Of a stretch of 30,074 nt of DNA, positions 6,386-11,822 are shown piece by piece. Position numbers and translations under genes: made by a program. Numbering within the stretch: the first letter of the stretch is position 1; every line of letters begins with the position of its first letter. The notes beneath the pieces were generated by a model, which ran no database searches, was not told where the DNA came from, and worked only from the letters and a program-made list of their open reading frames with translations. Source of the DNA: a virus; IMG/VR virus record IMGVR_UViG_3300006318_000005, positions 1 to 30,074 of that record, one strand, 5' to 3'.

Positions 6386-6654
6386 TCGATCACCGGATCC
6401 GATCGTTGTTGGATTCGCCAATATTCTTTAGACACGTTCGCCGCCGTCTTGATCTGTTGGATCGCCTCCCGGTCCGCCGCAGACAACCGCGCCGATCCGC
6501 TTTTCACCTGGATCAACCGCACGCCCACCGACGACACCGCGACCAGGTCAAACGGCCCGTGGCTCCCCCGCGATTCGACCACTAGATAGCCCGCCGTTTC
6601 CAAAATGGCCCGACAGCGTTTCTCGTAATACGTCCCGCGCCGGTAATTACTCAC
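6376..6654 (-). CDS. Holliday junction resolvase-like PD-(D/E)XK nuclease
   Basis: The 92-aa protein has the small archaeal Hjc-like layout: GTYYEKRCRAILETAGY with E11 in the first helix, then SRGSHGPFDLVAV with D36, and RLIQVKSG with Q49 and K51. The usual E-x-K is Q-x-K here, a known variation in this fold. It would resolve branched recombination or replication intermediates, or trim branches before packaging. It belongs with the SSB-like and possible annealing proteins upstream in the same operon. Confidence 0.75.
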   Translation of the reverse strand: MSNYRRGTYYEKRCRAILETAGYLVVESRGSHGPFDLVAVSSVGVRLIQVKSGSARLSAADREAIQQIKTAANVSKEYWRIQQRSDPVIECL

Positions 6655-6657
6655 ACG

Positions 6658-6963
6658 TCACGATCCCGGTACTCGCGCCTTTTTCGGAATCCCCTTTTGA
6701 GACTTGCGCGGCTTTTTTCGCACTGGCCGCGCGTGTCGGCAGTCATCACACCCGCCGCGACAGGTTTTTCCATGCTCTCGATCCCACGCTTCAAACCAGC
6801 TCCGCGCGTTTTGACTACTGGCAATGGCGCATGGATTCGCCGCCCGCGGAAACCCGCGCCGCGCCGCCGACCGCCCAAACGCCCGCGCCCGCTCCGGCGT
6901 CATCACGCCCAACAATGTTTTCCCGCGCCGCTTGGCGACCGGCAGCGACATCCGCGACGCCAT
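6658..6963 (-). CDS. small basic protein with Rmf/CrpP-like motif
   Basis: The 101-aa product is very basic. Its middle (ARAFGRSAARRGFPRAANPC, then SWFEAWDREHG) matches the short pattern of ribosome modulation factor-like and CrpP-like proteins common in phages and plasmids: a G-x-x-AA-x-x-G helix, NPC/NPY, then W-x-x-x-W. A CRGGCDDC cluster (three Cys) and a lysine-rich tail follow. ATG 6963 overlaps the SSB-like stop as TAATG. A role in binding ribosomes or nucleic acid is possible but unproven. Confidence 0.5.
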   Translation of the reverse strand: MASRMSLPVAKRRGKTLLGVMTPERARAFGRSAARRGFPRAANPCAIASSQNARSWFEAWDREHGKTCRGGCDDCRHARPVRKKPRKSQKGIPKKARVPGS

Positions 6964-7319
6964 TAGAACGGAATGTCATCATCAGTTAATTCCGCGGGTT
7001 TTGGCGGATGTGCGACCACGGGAAACACCCGGATCCCTTTGCCGCCCGCGCGCGGATAATCCACCACGACCGCTTCCAGCGCGATCGACACCCCTTGCCA
7101 ATCGTTCGAATCATCACTCCCGGCGATCTCTGCAATCGCCCGCGCGTTGGTCTGATTTAATACCAACAATTTCTTTCCGTTGCGAAACGATACGATCGGC
7201 TTTTCGTCGCCGTTGTCGAAGGTTTCGATCGCCACGTCCGCGATCTCCACTTTGATCCGCTTGCCCTGCAAATCGTCAGAATGGAGCCACTTACTTGGAA
7301 ACATTTGATCCAGCTTCAC
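6963..7319 (-). CDS. SSB-like phage protein with acidic C-terminal tip
   Basis: This 118-aa protein starts with the family pattern MKLDQMFPSKWLHSDDLQGKRIKVEIADV, continues with PIVSFRNGKKLLVLNQTNARAIAEI and WQGVSIALE, and reads as a single beta-rich OB-like domain. The C-terminus, ELTDDDIPF, closely mimics the DDDIPF tip by which bacterial SSB recruits repair and replication partners. I infer single-stranded DNA binding in phage recombination or replication. GTG 7319 overlaps the previous stop as GTGA. Confidence 0.72.
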   Translation of the reverse strand: MKLDQMFPSKWLHSDDLQGKRIKVEIADVAIETFDNGDEKPIVSFRNGKKLLVLNQTNARAIAEIAGSDDSNDWQGVSIALEAVVVDYPRAGGKGIRVFPVVAHPPKPAELTDDDIPF

Positions 7320-7666
7320 GCGTCCGCCTTTCTATTCATCCCTGTTTGCGCCTGGGCAAAACTGGATCGCGCCGATTCGATCGCCGCGTCGAAACTCCGC
7401 CCCGCGCCCGCCCATTCGAGCGTTAACACTTCGCTGGTGTCTAAATTGATCAACGTCATCCGGTGCGTCGTAATCCACTCGCCCGCCGCCGCGTCCACTT
7501 TCACAATTTCATCGATCCAGACGGTCCGTAGATCGCCTAACTCGTTATGGAAAAACCCGGCAATTTGTCCTTGGTGTCGTTCGTGCCCACCCGCGCCGGA
7601 TCGAACACGACGGCCCACCGTCGCCAGGACTTCGATCACCGACAACGCAACCCGTCGATCGGTCAT
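7316..7666 (-). CDS. possible ERF-like annealing protein (short)
   Basis: The 116-aa protein has an ERF-reminiscent C-terminal half: TTHRMTLINLDTSEVLTLEWAGAGRSFDAAIESARSSFAQAQTG, similar to the strand followed by G-x-G-x-D-x-x-A-I-x-x-A-x-T helix of ERF single-strand annealing proteins. It is much shorter than typical ERF proteins and lacks a clear N-terminal half. The neighbouring SSB-like and resolvase genes make an annealing role plausible. ATG 7666 overlaps the previous stop as ATGA. Confidence 0.4.
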   Translation of the reverse strand: MTDRRVALSVIEVLATVGRRVRSGAGGHERHQGQIAGFFHNELGDLRTVWIDEIVKVDAAAGEWITTHRMTLINLDTSEVLTLEWAGAGRSFDAAIESARSSFAQAQTGMNRKADA

Positions 7667-8061
7667 TCCTGCGATCCAAATAACCGCGACGCTTGATCAG
7701 TTGTTAAACATTCGCCGGTCAATACATGGATCCAGGCGTCAACAATTGTGTGCGCGTGGTCCCCTGGCGTTTTGATCTGATCATGCGCGCAGATCTCCGC
7801 CGCATTCTCCGCGGTCCGGTACGCTTCCGCGCGCCACGTTTGCCGGTTGAAATGCAACGCCAACGCCGCCGATCGGAAATAGTGATCGCGCGCATCGTCC
7901 GGCAGATTCTCCCAGGCTGTCGGTTTTGTAAACTGCAGCAAATTAACCTGATCGATGATCGAAATATGTTTCGCGAGATCTTCCACCACGCGCCGATCAA
8001 CCACTTCCGCGGCGTCGCCATGCGGCCACAGTTTCGGCAGTTGTCGAACTAGCCGCGTCAT
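7663..8061 (-). CDS. hypothetical early protein (132 aa)
   Basis: ATG 8061 overlaps the excisionase-like stop as ATGA, so the 11-codon extension to 8094 is probably not used. The product is soluble and mostly helical, with no cysteine-rich or membrane segment except C-residues in EICAHD and TGECLTTD. I recognise no family. Its place between the excisionase-like gene and recombination genes suggests an early DNA-metabolism or host-takeover role. Confidence 0.7.
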   Translation of the reverse strand: MTRLVRQLPKLWPHGDAAEVVDRRVVEDLAKHISIIDQVNLLQFTKPTAWENLPDDARDHYFRSAALALHFNRQTWRAEAYRTAENAAEICAHDQIKTPGDHAHTIVDAWIHVLTGECLTTDQASRLFGSQE

Positions 8062-8261
8062 AACTTCCGCCGCCCGATCTGGTTCTCGATCCACAACGTC
8101 AACCGGGACTCCGGCACCCGGATCGCGTGCCCCACCCGAATCGACGGGATCGCGTCCTGTTTAATGAGCCGATACGCCTGGGACCGCGTAATCCGCAGAA
8201 TCGCCGCCGTTTCCGGAACCGTAAACAACCGCGCCGGTTCGTTGATCGGGTTATTTCTCAC
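8058..8261 (-). CDS. xis: excisionase-like HTH protein (MerR/HTH_17 fold)
   Basis: This 67-aa protein has a compact winged helix: LFTVPETAAILRITRSQAYRLIKQDAIPSIRVGHAIRVPESRLTLWI, the pattern of excisionase and helix_turn_helix_17 proteins. GTG 8261 overlaps the Cro-like stop as GTGA. As second gene of the leftward early operon it could act as Xis on attP, where four CGCAACG boxes lie at exact 10-bp spacing (10879-10915). A purely regulatory role is the alternative; another protein of this fold is encoded at 27436-27651. Confidence 0.72.
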   Translation of the reverse strand: MRNNPINEPARLFTVPETAAILRITRSQAYRLIKQDAIPSIRVGHAIRVPESRLTLWIENQIGRRKL

Positions 8262-8521
8262 GCGCGCGCCTGATGATCCGGAAACAGGGAATCCGCCGAC
8301 GTCGCCAACACCCGCGCGATCCGTTCCCGCGTTGATCGATCCGGACGCAGTCGCCCGATCTCGATCCGGCTGATCTGGTATTGCTCCAAATCACACACGA
8401 TCGCTAATTGTTTTTGTGTCAGCCCGCGCCGCTTGCGAACTTGGCGAATCTCACAACTAGCTATCGATTGACCGGTTTTGATCTCTTTTTCCGGGCGTGG
8501 CGCAAACACTCCGCTATCCAT
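8258..8521 (-). CDS. Cro-like XRE-family repressor
   Basis: The 87-aa protein has an XRE helix-turn-helix (EIRQVRKRRGLTQKQLAIVCDLEQYQISRIEIGRLRPDRSTRERIARVL) after a 17-residue N-terminal extension. It is the first gene of the leftward early operon, opposite the CI-like gene, so a Cro role is likely. The extension (VFAPRPEKEIKTG) matches the C-terminus of the CI-like protein (VFTPRPEKDIKAG). The promoter -10 box ends only 8 bases before the ATG, so the transcript is probably leaderless or nearly so. Confidence 0.82.
   Translation of the reverse strand: MDSGVFAPRPEKEIKTGQSIASCEIRQVRKRRGLTQKQLAIVCDLEQYQISRIEIGRLRPDRSTRERIARVLATSADSLFPDHQARA
8471..8512 (-). repeat. inverted copy of the repressor tag segment (with 8879-8920)
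   Basis: These 42 bases, read leftward, match 34 of 42 bases at 8879-8920 read rightward, with a 17-base identical core (CCACGCCCGGAAAAAGA). In the Cro-like gene they encode the N-terminal tag; in the CI-like gene they encode the last 14 residues. Confidence 0.85.
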
Positions 8522-8529
8522 AACCGCGG

Positions 8530-8558
8530 ATTATAGGCGCGCATATTTTCGGAGTAAA
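8530..8558 (-). promoter_or_regulatory. early leftward promoter
   Basis: Read leftward, TTTACT (8558-8553) and a perfect TATAAT (8535-8530) are separated by 17 bases. The -10 box ends 8 bases before the Cro-like ATG, leaving almost no leader. A perfect 6-bp inverted repeat (8568-8582) sits 9 bases upstream of the -35 box. Confidence 0.75.
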
Positions 8559-8567
8559 CAACTAAAT

Positions 8568-8582
8568 ATCTGTCTAACAGAT
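8568..8582. promoter_or_regulatory. operator-like palindrome in the immunity region
   Basis: ATCTGT, a 3-base spacer CTA, then ACAGAT form a perfect inverted repeat between the divergent repressor genes. Its position between both promoters suits binding by the Cro-like and CI-like XRE proteins. Flanking CTAAA and TTTTTAG extend the symmetry loosely. Confidence 0.6.
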
Positions 8583-8604
8583 CTTTTTAGTGTTTGCATA
8601 TTCT

Positions 8605-8638
8605 TTGCTTGGTTTCCGACAGTCTTTATAGGTAAAAT
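8605..8638 (+). promoter_or_regulatory. candidate rightward repressor promoter
   Basis: TTGCTT (8605-8610) and TATAGG (8627-8632) are 16 bases apart; TAAAAT at 8633-8638 is an alternative -10 box. The ATG at 8648 follows with no Shine-Dalgarno sequence, so the repressor mRNA is probably leaderless, as from lambda PRM. The exact boxes are uncertain. Confidence 0.45.
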
Positions 8639-8647
8639 ACGCCCTAG

Positions 8648-8923
8648 ATGCTTATCGAGTGGCACGTCGGCGAAGTCATTAGAAAATTACGCCAACATCA
8701 TAGGCTTACCATTTCAGACCTGGCGCGCGATTCCGGCGTGTCGGTTTCATCAATTCAAGCCATTGAAGCCGGACGGAAATTTAAAACGACCACGCTGGAA
8801 AAACTGGCGGACACTTTCGATACCACGATCAACGAGTTATTCCGCCAGGTTCCACCCACAATGCACATCCCCGATCGCGAAGTGTTCACCCCACGCCCGG
8901 AAAAAGACATCAAGGCCGGATAG
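8648..8923 (+). CDS. CI-like XRE-family repressor (short)
   Basis: The 91-aa protein has an N-terminal XRE helix-turn-helix (VGEVIRKLRQHHRLTISDLARDSGVSVSSIQAIEAGRKFKTTTLEKLADTFDTTINELF) and a short C-terminal tail ending VFTPRPEKDIKAG. It has no protease-like or dimerisation domain, so SOS autocleavage as in lambda CI is not expected. It is the first rightward gene of the immunity region and precedes the PAS-type regulator. The tail is nearly the same peptide as the N-terminus of the opposed Cro-like protein. Confidence 0.82.
   Translation: MLIEWHVGEVIRKLRQHHRLTISDLARDSGVSVSSIQAIEAGRKFKTTTLEKLADTFDTTINELFRQVPPTMHIPDREVFTPRPEKDIKAG
8879..8920 (+). repeat. repressor tag segment, CI-like copy
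   Basis: This is the rightward member of the inverted pair described at 8471-8512. It encodes the last 14 residues of the CI-like protein and lies just before AGGAG, the ribosome binding site of the next HTH gene. Confidence 0.85.
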
Positions 8924-8934
8924 GAGAAAATAAA

Positions 8935-9660
8935 ATGTCATCGTCGTTGTCAGAAATTCGCTATCACCTGGGCGACATCATCCGCCAGGTCCGGATCGGT
9001 CGCGGATTGCGACTCGATCAGCTTGCCGCCGCCGCGAAGGTTTCCATAGACAAACTGTCCGATCTGGAACAGCACGGATCAGACTTGCACTTATCGGATC
9101 TGTTGTCTCTGGTAAAAACGCTAAAATTTGATCTGTTCGAAGCGTACGACGCGATCGAACGATCGCACTATCGCGCGAACGTTTACGCGCCAAAACTGTC
9201 GGTCGCGCCCTTCATTAACACCAAAGCCCCGACCGCGACGCTACTTCTGGAACTTGATCGCGACATGGTGTTACTCCGTGGCGAGATCCTGCAGGAACAC
9301 TTGATGTTGTTTCCGCAATCGCGCCTGGATCCCTATCTTGGATCGAATGCCTGGTCGAACATGATCAATCCAGACTTCTACGCCGCCATTCGCGCGAACG
9401 TCTTGGCGACGTACGACACAACCCGCGAACAATCAATGTCCTATGATCGCGTGTTGCCGTTTTCCGCCGGTCGCGCCTATCAGCACGACATCCGATTTAC
9501 GCTGAACGCCGACACGCAGACCGTTACAGCAACCACGTATCTGCTGCCGACCGCCGCGCAATCGACAACCGATTTCGAATGCTGCCGGAAGTATTCAAAT
9601 TGCGTGGAATGTTTTACAGCAACGGAACAGATGGCACCCGTTCGAACTCGAAAGGCGTAA
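8935..9660 (+). CDS. HTH-PAS-like regulator with C-terminal cysteine cluster
   Basis: The 241-aa protein has an XRE helix-turn-helix in residues 5-70 (EIRYHLGDIIRQVRIGRGLRLDQLAAAAKVSIDKLSDLEQ), a linker, then residues about 98-206 that read like a PAS fold: TATLLLELDRDMVLLRGE, a helical part with NAWSNMINPDFYAAIRANVLATYD, and paired strands HDIRFTLNADTQTVTATTYLLP. Four cysteines (216, 217, 223, 226) follow in a short tail. AGGAG lies 8 bases before ATG 8935. As partner of the CI-like repressor and integrase it may sense a small molecule or redox state to set the lysogeny decision; the fold call is by eye. Confidence 0.65.
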   Translation: MSSSLSEIRYHLGDIIRQVRIGRGLRLDQLAAAAKVSIDKLSDLEQHGSDLHLSDLLSLVKTLKFDLFEAYDAIERSHYRANVYAPKLSVAPFINTKAPTATLLLELDRDMVLLRGEILQEHLMLFPQSRLDPYLGSNAWSNMINPDFYAAIRANVLATYDTTREQSMSYDRVLPFSAGRAYQHDIRFTLNADTQTVTATTYLLPTAAQSTTDFECCRKYSNCVECFTATEQMAPVRTRKA

Positions 9661-9663
9661 CCC

Positions 9664-10833
9664 ATGCCACAACACAAACGCGGACGCGGAGAAGGCACGA
9701 TCCACAAGATCCGACCGACCTTATGGATGGGACGGATCAGCCTACCAAACAACACCCGCCGATCGGTGTACGGAAAGACCCGCGCCGCCGTGGTTCAAAA
9801 ACTGCGCGATCTCACGGTGCAGCGCGTCACCACGGGATCGACCGCACCAGGCACGGCGACCGTTGCCACGTTGATCGATCAGTTTCTCGACAGCAAACGA
9901 CCCACCCTCCGCCGGTCGAGCTTTCAAACGTACGAATCGCTGCTCCGGCAGCACGTCGCCCCGCTGATCGGCAGTCTTCGCGCCGCGGACCTGGATTCGG
10001 TCGCCATCGATCGCACGTTCCGCGATCTGCAAACGTCCGGCGCGACCGCGGCCACCGCAAAAAACGCGCGCAAACGTTTGTCCGCCGCGTTCCGGCACGG
10101 CATCAAGAAAGGCCTAGTCGCCCGGAATCCCGTCACCGACTCCGATCCGATTCGCCACCAGGCACCAGAAATGGCGATCTATACCGAAGACCAGATCGCC
10201 CGCCTGTTTGCCGCGACCGCCGGATCGCCGCTTCGCGCTATGTTTTACCTGGCCGCACTGTGCGGACCCCGCGCCAGCGAACTACTTGGCTTGACCTGGT
10301 CGCATATTGATCTACACGCGCGCACCGCAACGATCGCCGCGCAACTCTATATCGAAACGATCGGCGATTCGACCACGTACGAACTCCAACCGCTGAAGAC
10401 CAAAAACAGCCACCGGACGATCGCCTTGCCCGATCTACTGGTTCCGCTCCTGCAGGAACGCCGACAACTCCAAAACGAGGCCCGCTTGCGCGCCGGTCGC
10501 GACTGGATCGCGCCGGTCGCTGATCTGGTGTTTACGATGGACCGCCCCGCGCCGCACGGACCCGGAAGGCCCGGACGCCCCGTTCGCCGCGATCGCTTTC
10601 GGAAGATCTACTACCACCACCTAAACGCCGCGAACCTGCACCGGCTGCCGCTACACGCTCTGAGGCATACCGCCGCTAGTCTTTACCTTTCGAAAACTCA
10701 AGACGTCCATTCCGTGTCCCGCATGTTGGGACACTCCGGGATCAATATTACGATCGATACGTACGGCCACCTGCTCCGCGGACGACAACACGATAACGCC
10801 GCCGCCGTGAACGCGATCTTCGCGACCATCTAA
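9664..10833 (+). CDS. int: tyrosine recombinase integrase
   Basis: The 389-aa protein has the standard three parts: an arm-binding N-terminus (residues 1-60, GEGTIHKIRPTLWMGRISLP), a SAM-like core-binding domain (about 65-155, TLIDQFLDSKRPTLRRSSFQTYESLLRQHV split over two helices) and a catalytic domain with R203 (GPRASELLGL), H331 and R334 (HALRHTAAS), H357 (LGHSG) and nucleophile Y367 (TIDTYGH). It starts 3 bases after the regulator gene, so it is expressed with the immunity genes. attP follows directly downstream, with matching arm-site pairs on both sides of a tRNA-derived core. Confidence 0.95.
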   Translation: MPQHKRGRGEGTIHKIRPTLWMGRISLPNNTRRSVYGKTRAAVVQKLRDLTVQRVTTGSTAPGTATVATLIDQFLDSKRPTLRRSSFQTYESLLRQHVAPLIGSLRAADLDSVAIDRTFRDLQTSGATAATAKNARKRLSAAFRHGIKKGLVARNPVTDSDPIRHQAPEMAIYTEDQIARLFAATAGSPLRAMFYLAALCGPRASELLGLTWSHIDLHARTATIAAQLYIETIGDSTTYELQPLKTKNSHRTIALPDLLVPLLQERRQLQNEARLRAGRDWIAPVADLVFTMDRPAPHGPGRPGRPVRRDRFRKIYYHHLNAANLHRLPLHALRHTAASLYLSKTQDVHSVSRMLGHSGINITIDTYGHLLRGRQHDNAAAVNAIFATI

Positions 10834-10842
10834 CCGCAAAAA

Positions 10843-10864
10843 GTAAACCAATTGTAAACCAATT
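10843..10864 (+). repeat. left integrase arm-site pair
   Basis: Two exact tandem copies of GTAAACCAATT (10843-10853, 10854-10864) begin 10 bases after the integrase stop. An identical pair lies at 11104-11125, beyond the attP core, in the same orientation. Confidence 0.8.
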
Positions 10865-10877
10865 TGTTTGGAATCCT

Positions 10878-10917
10878 ACGCAACGCAGCGCAACGGAACG
10901 CAACGCAGCGCAACGGA
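10878..10917. repeat. four CGCAACG boxes at 10-bp spacing
   Basis: A 20-bp unit is repeated exactly twice (10878-10897, 10898-10917). It contains CGCAACG starting at 10879, 10889, 10899 and 10909, one per helical turn. Inside attP this suggests side-by-side protein binding, possibly by the excisionase-like protein. Confidence 0.75.
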
Positions 10918-11012
10918 TTAACCCGTGTAACGTGTTGTGGTTTATGCACTTAGACGAGAACCGCCAATGTTTCCGGGTTCGCGCGATACGCCCAAATATG
11001 CTAGAGTCTCTA

Positions 11013-11051
11013 CCCCAAAGGTCGCGGGTTCAAATCCCGCCCCCGCAACCA
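11013..11051 (+). other. attP core: 3' half of tRNA-fMet gene
   Basis: The core includes AAGGTC, a T arm with stem GCGGG/CCCGC and loop TTCAAAT, then CCCCGCA, A and CCA. AAGGTC, the GGTTCAAATCC T loop and the CCCCCGCAACCA end match bacterial initiator tRNA. The 5' half of the tRNA is absent, so this is not a tRNA gene. Integration would restore the host tRNA. Confidence 0.78.
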
Positions 11052-11074
11052 ACCCTTATAAACATTGGAGAAAA

Positions 11075-11096
11075 CAGCGATCGGGCGATCGCTTTT
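11075..11096. terminator. bidirectional hairpin terminator
   Basis: AGCGATC-GGGC-GATCGCT forms a perfect 7-bp stem followed by TTTT on the rightward strand and by a GTTTTC tract on the leftward strand. It lies between the converging integrase and late operons and can serve both. Confidence 0.6.
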
Positions 11097-11103
11097 GGGA
11101 AAA

Positions 11104-11125
11104 GTAAACCAATTGTAAACCAATT
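11104..11125 (+). repeat. right integrase arm-site pair
   Basis: Two tandem copies of GTAAACCAATT, identical to those at 10843-10864, lie 52 bases beyond the attP core. Confidence 0.8.
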
Positions 11126-11211
11126 CTCCACCACGCCGATCACGCCGCGACCTCTAGTATTCCCGAAAACAGGACCGCCGCCCGATCTGTAACTCCTGGA
11201 AATTTTGTTAA

Positions 11212-11283
11212 ATCTGGTACCGCTTTCTATTTCTGCTATAACTGCACTAACTAAAAGACTTATCGGCTCGACTAATGCCGGCG
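11212..11283. repeat. 72-bp direct repeat, copy at the end of the late operon
   Basis: This segment matches 29881-29952 in the same orientation with 2 mismatches in 72 bases. It lies 6 bases beyond the stop of the last late gene; the other copy lies 45 bases before the first late gene. It has no strong hairpin. Read leftward, one frame is open in both copies (PALVxPISxLVSAVIAEIESGTR). Confidence 0.95.
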
Positions 11284-11289
11284 ACAGTT

Positions 11290-11538
11290 TTACCCAAACC
11301 ACCCCGCCGCGAGTAATCCGGACACCGTCCCGAATGCCGATCCCGTCGCATAACAGACCGCCGCGATCGGACGATCCACCCTGGCCGCGGTTTTTGCATT
11401 GCCCCACCAGACCAACGCCAGACAGAACGAACATGCAAACGCCGCCGCCGCGATCCCGCGTGACAGGAACACCGTGTTCGCCGACACAAGCCCGACAATC
11501 ACATACCCGCGGACCGCGATTCTAACCAGCTCGATCAC
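11290..11538 (-). CDS. small membrane protein (82 aa), last late gene
   Basis: GTG 11538 overlaps the previous stop as GTGA. The product has three hydrophobic stretches (VRGYVIVGLVSANTVF, GIAAAAFACSFCLALVWW, and PIAAVCYATGSAFGTVSGLLAAGWF) and few charges. Its end-of-operon place near the lysis genes suggests a lysis-related or membrane-modifying role, but no family is recognised. Confidence 0.65.
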   Translation of the reverse strand: MIELVRIAVRGYVIVGLVSANTVFLSRGIAAAAFACSFCLALVWWGNAKTAARVDRPIAAVCYATGSAFGTVSGLLAAGWFG

Positions 11539-11822
11539 TGGTCGCCCCGGTCCGGATGGAACCGCCACAACAGGAAACACCAGGCCGCACATTTCACCAG
11601 ATCGATCGACTGACGTTTCGCCCCGTACCGCTGCAGCTTGTACACCGCCTCGCCGAGCCCGTGCCCGGAGATCCCGCCGCCGGTTTCCGTTAACGTCGTT
11701 ACAAACTCAAATAACGGGTTTGCCGCGTCCGGTCCGCCGCCAGAATACCCTTTCGCCGCCGCGTCCGCCGTCAGTAATGTTTCAACTTGATCTAAAAACC
11801 CTTGAAAACTTCGATCGTTCAA
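11535..11822 (-). CDS. hypothetical late protein (95 aa)
   Basis: The TTG start at 11822 overlaps the phosphoesterase stop as TTGA, matching the operon's junction style. The product is mostly soluble (SFQGFLDQVETLLTADAAAKGYSGGGPDAANPLFEFVTTL, GEAVYKLQRYG) and ends CAAWCFLLWRFHPDRGDQ. The first part resembles small phage proteins of unknown role encoded near lysis genes. No function is assigned. Confidence 0.65.
   Translation of the reverse strand: MNDRSFQGFLDQVETLLTADAAAKGYSGGGPDAANPLFEFVTTLTETGGGISGHGLGEAVYKLQRYGAKRQSIDLVKCAAWCFLLWRFHPDRGDQ

Larger units (their letters stand above)
10843..11125. other. phage attachment site attP
   Basis: This 283-base site has identical arm-site pairs at both ends and a core (11013-11051) equal to the 3' half of an initiator tRNA gene. 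It also holds a phased repeat (10879-10915) and a hairpin terminator. Both arms being present shows that the site has not recombined. The whole interval 10834-11289 has no convincing gene. Confidence 0.8.

Noticed and set aside
11013-11051. Complete tRNA gene
   Set aside because: Only the 3' half folds as tRNA; no D arm, 5' acceptor strand or proper anticodon arm precedes it.
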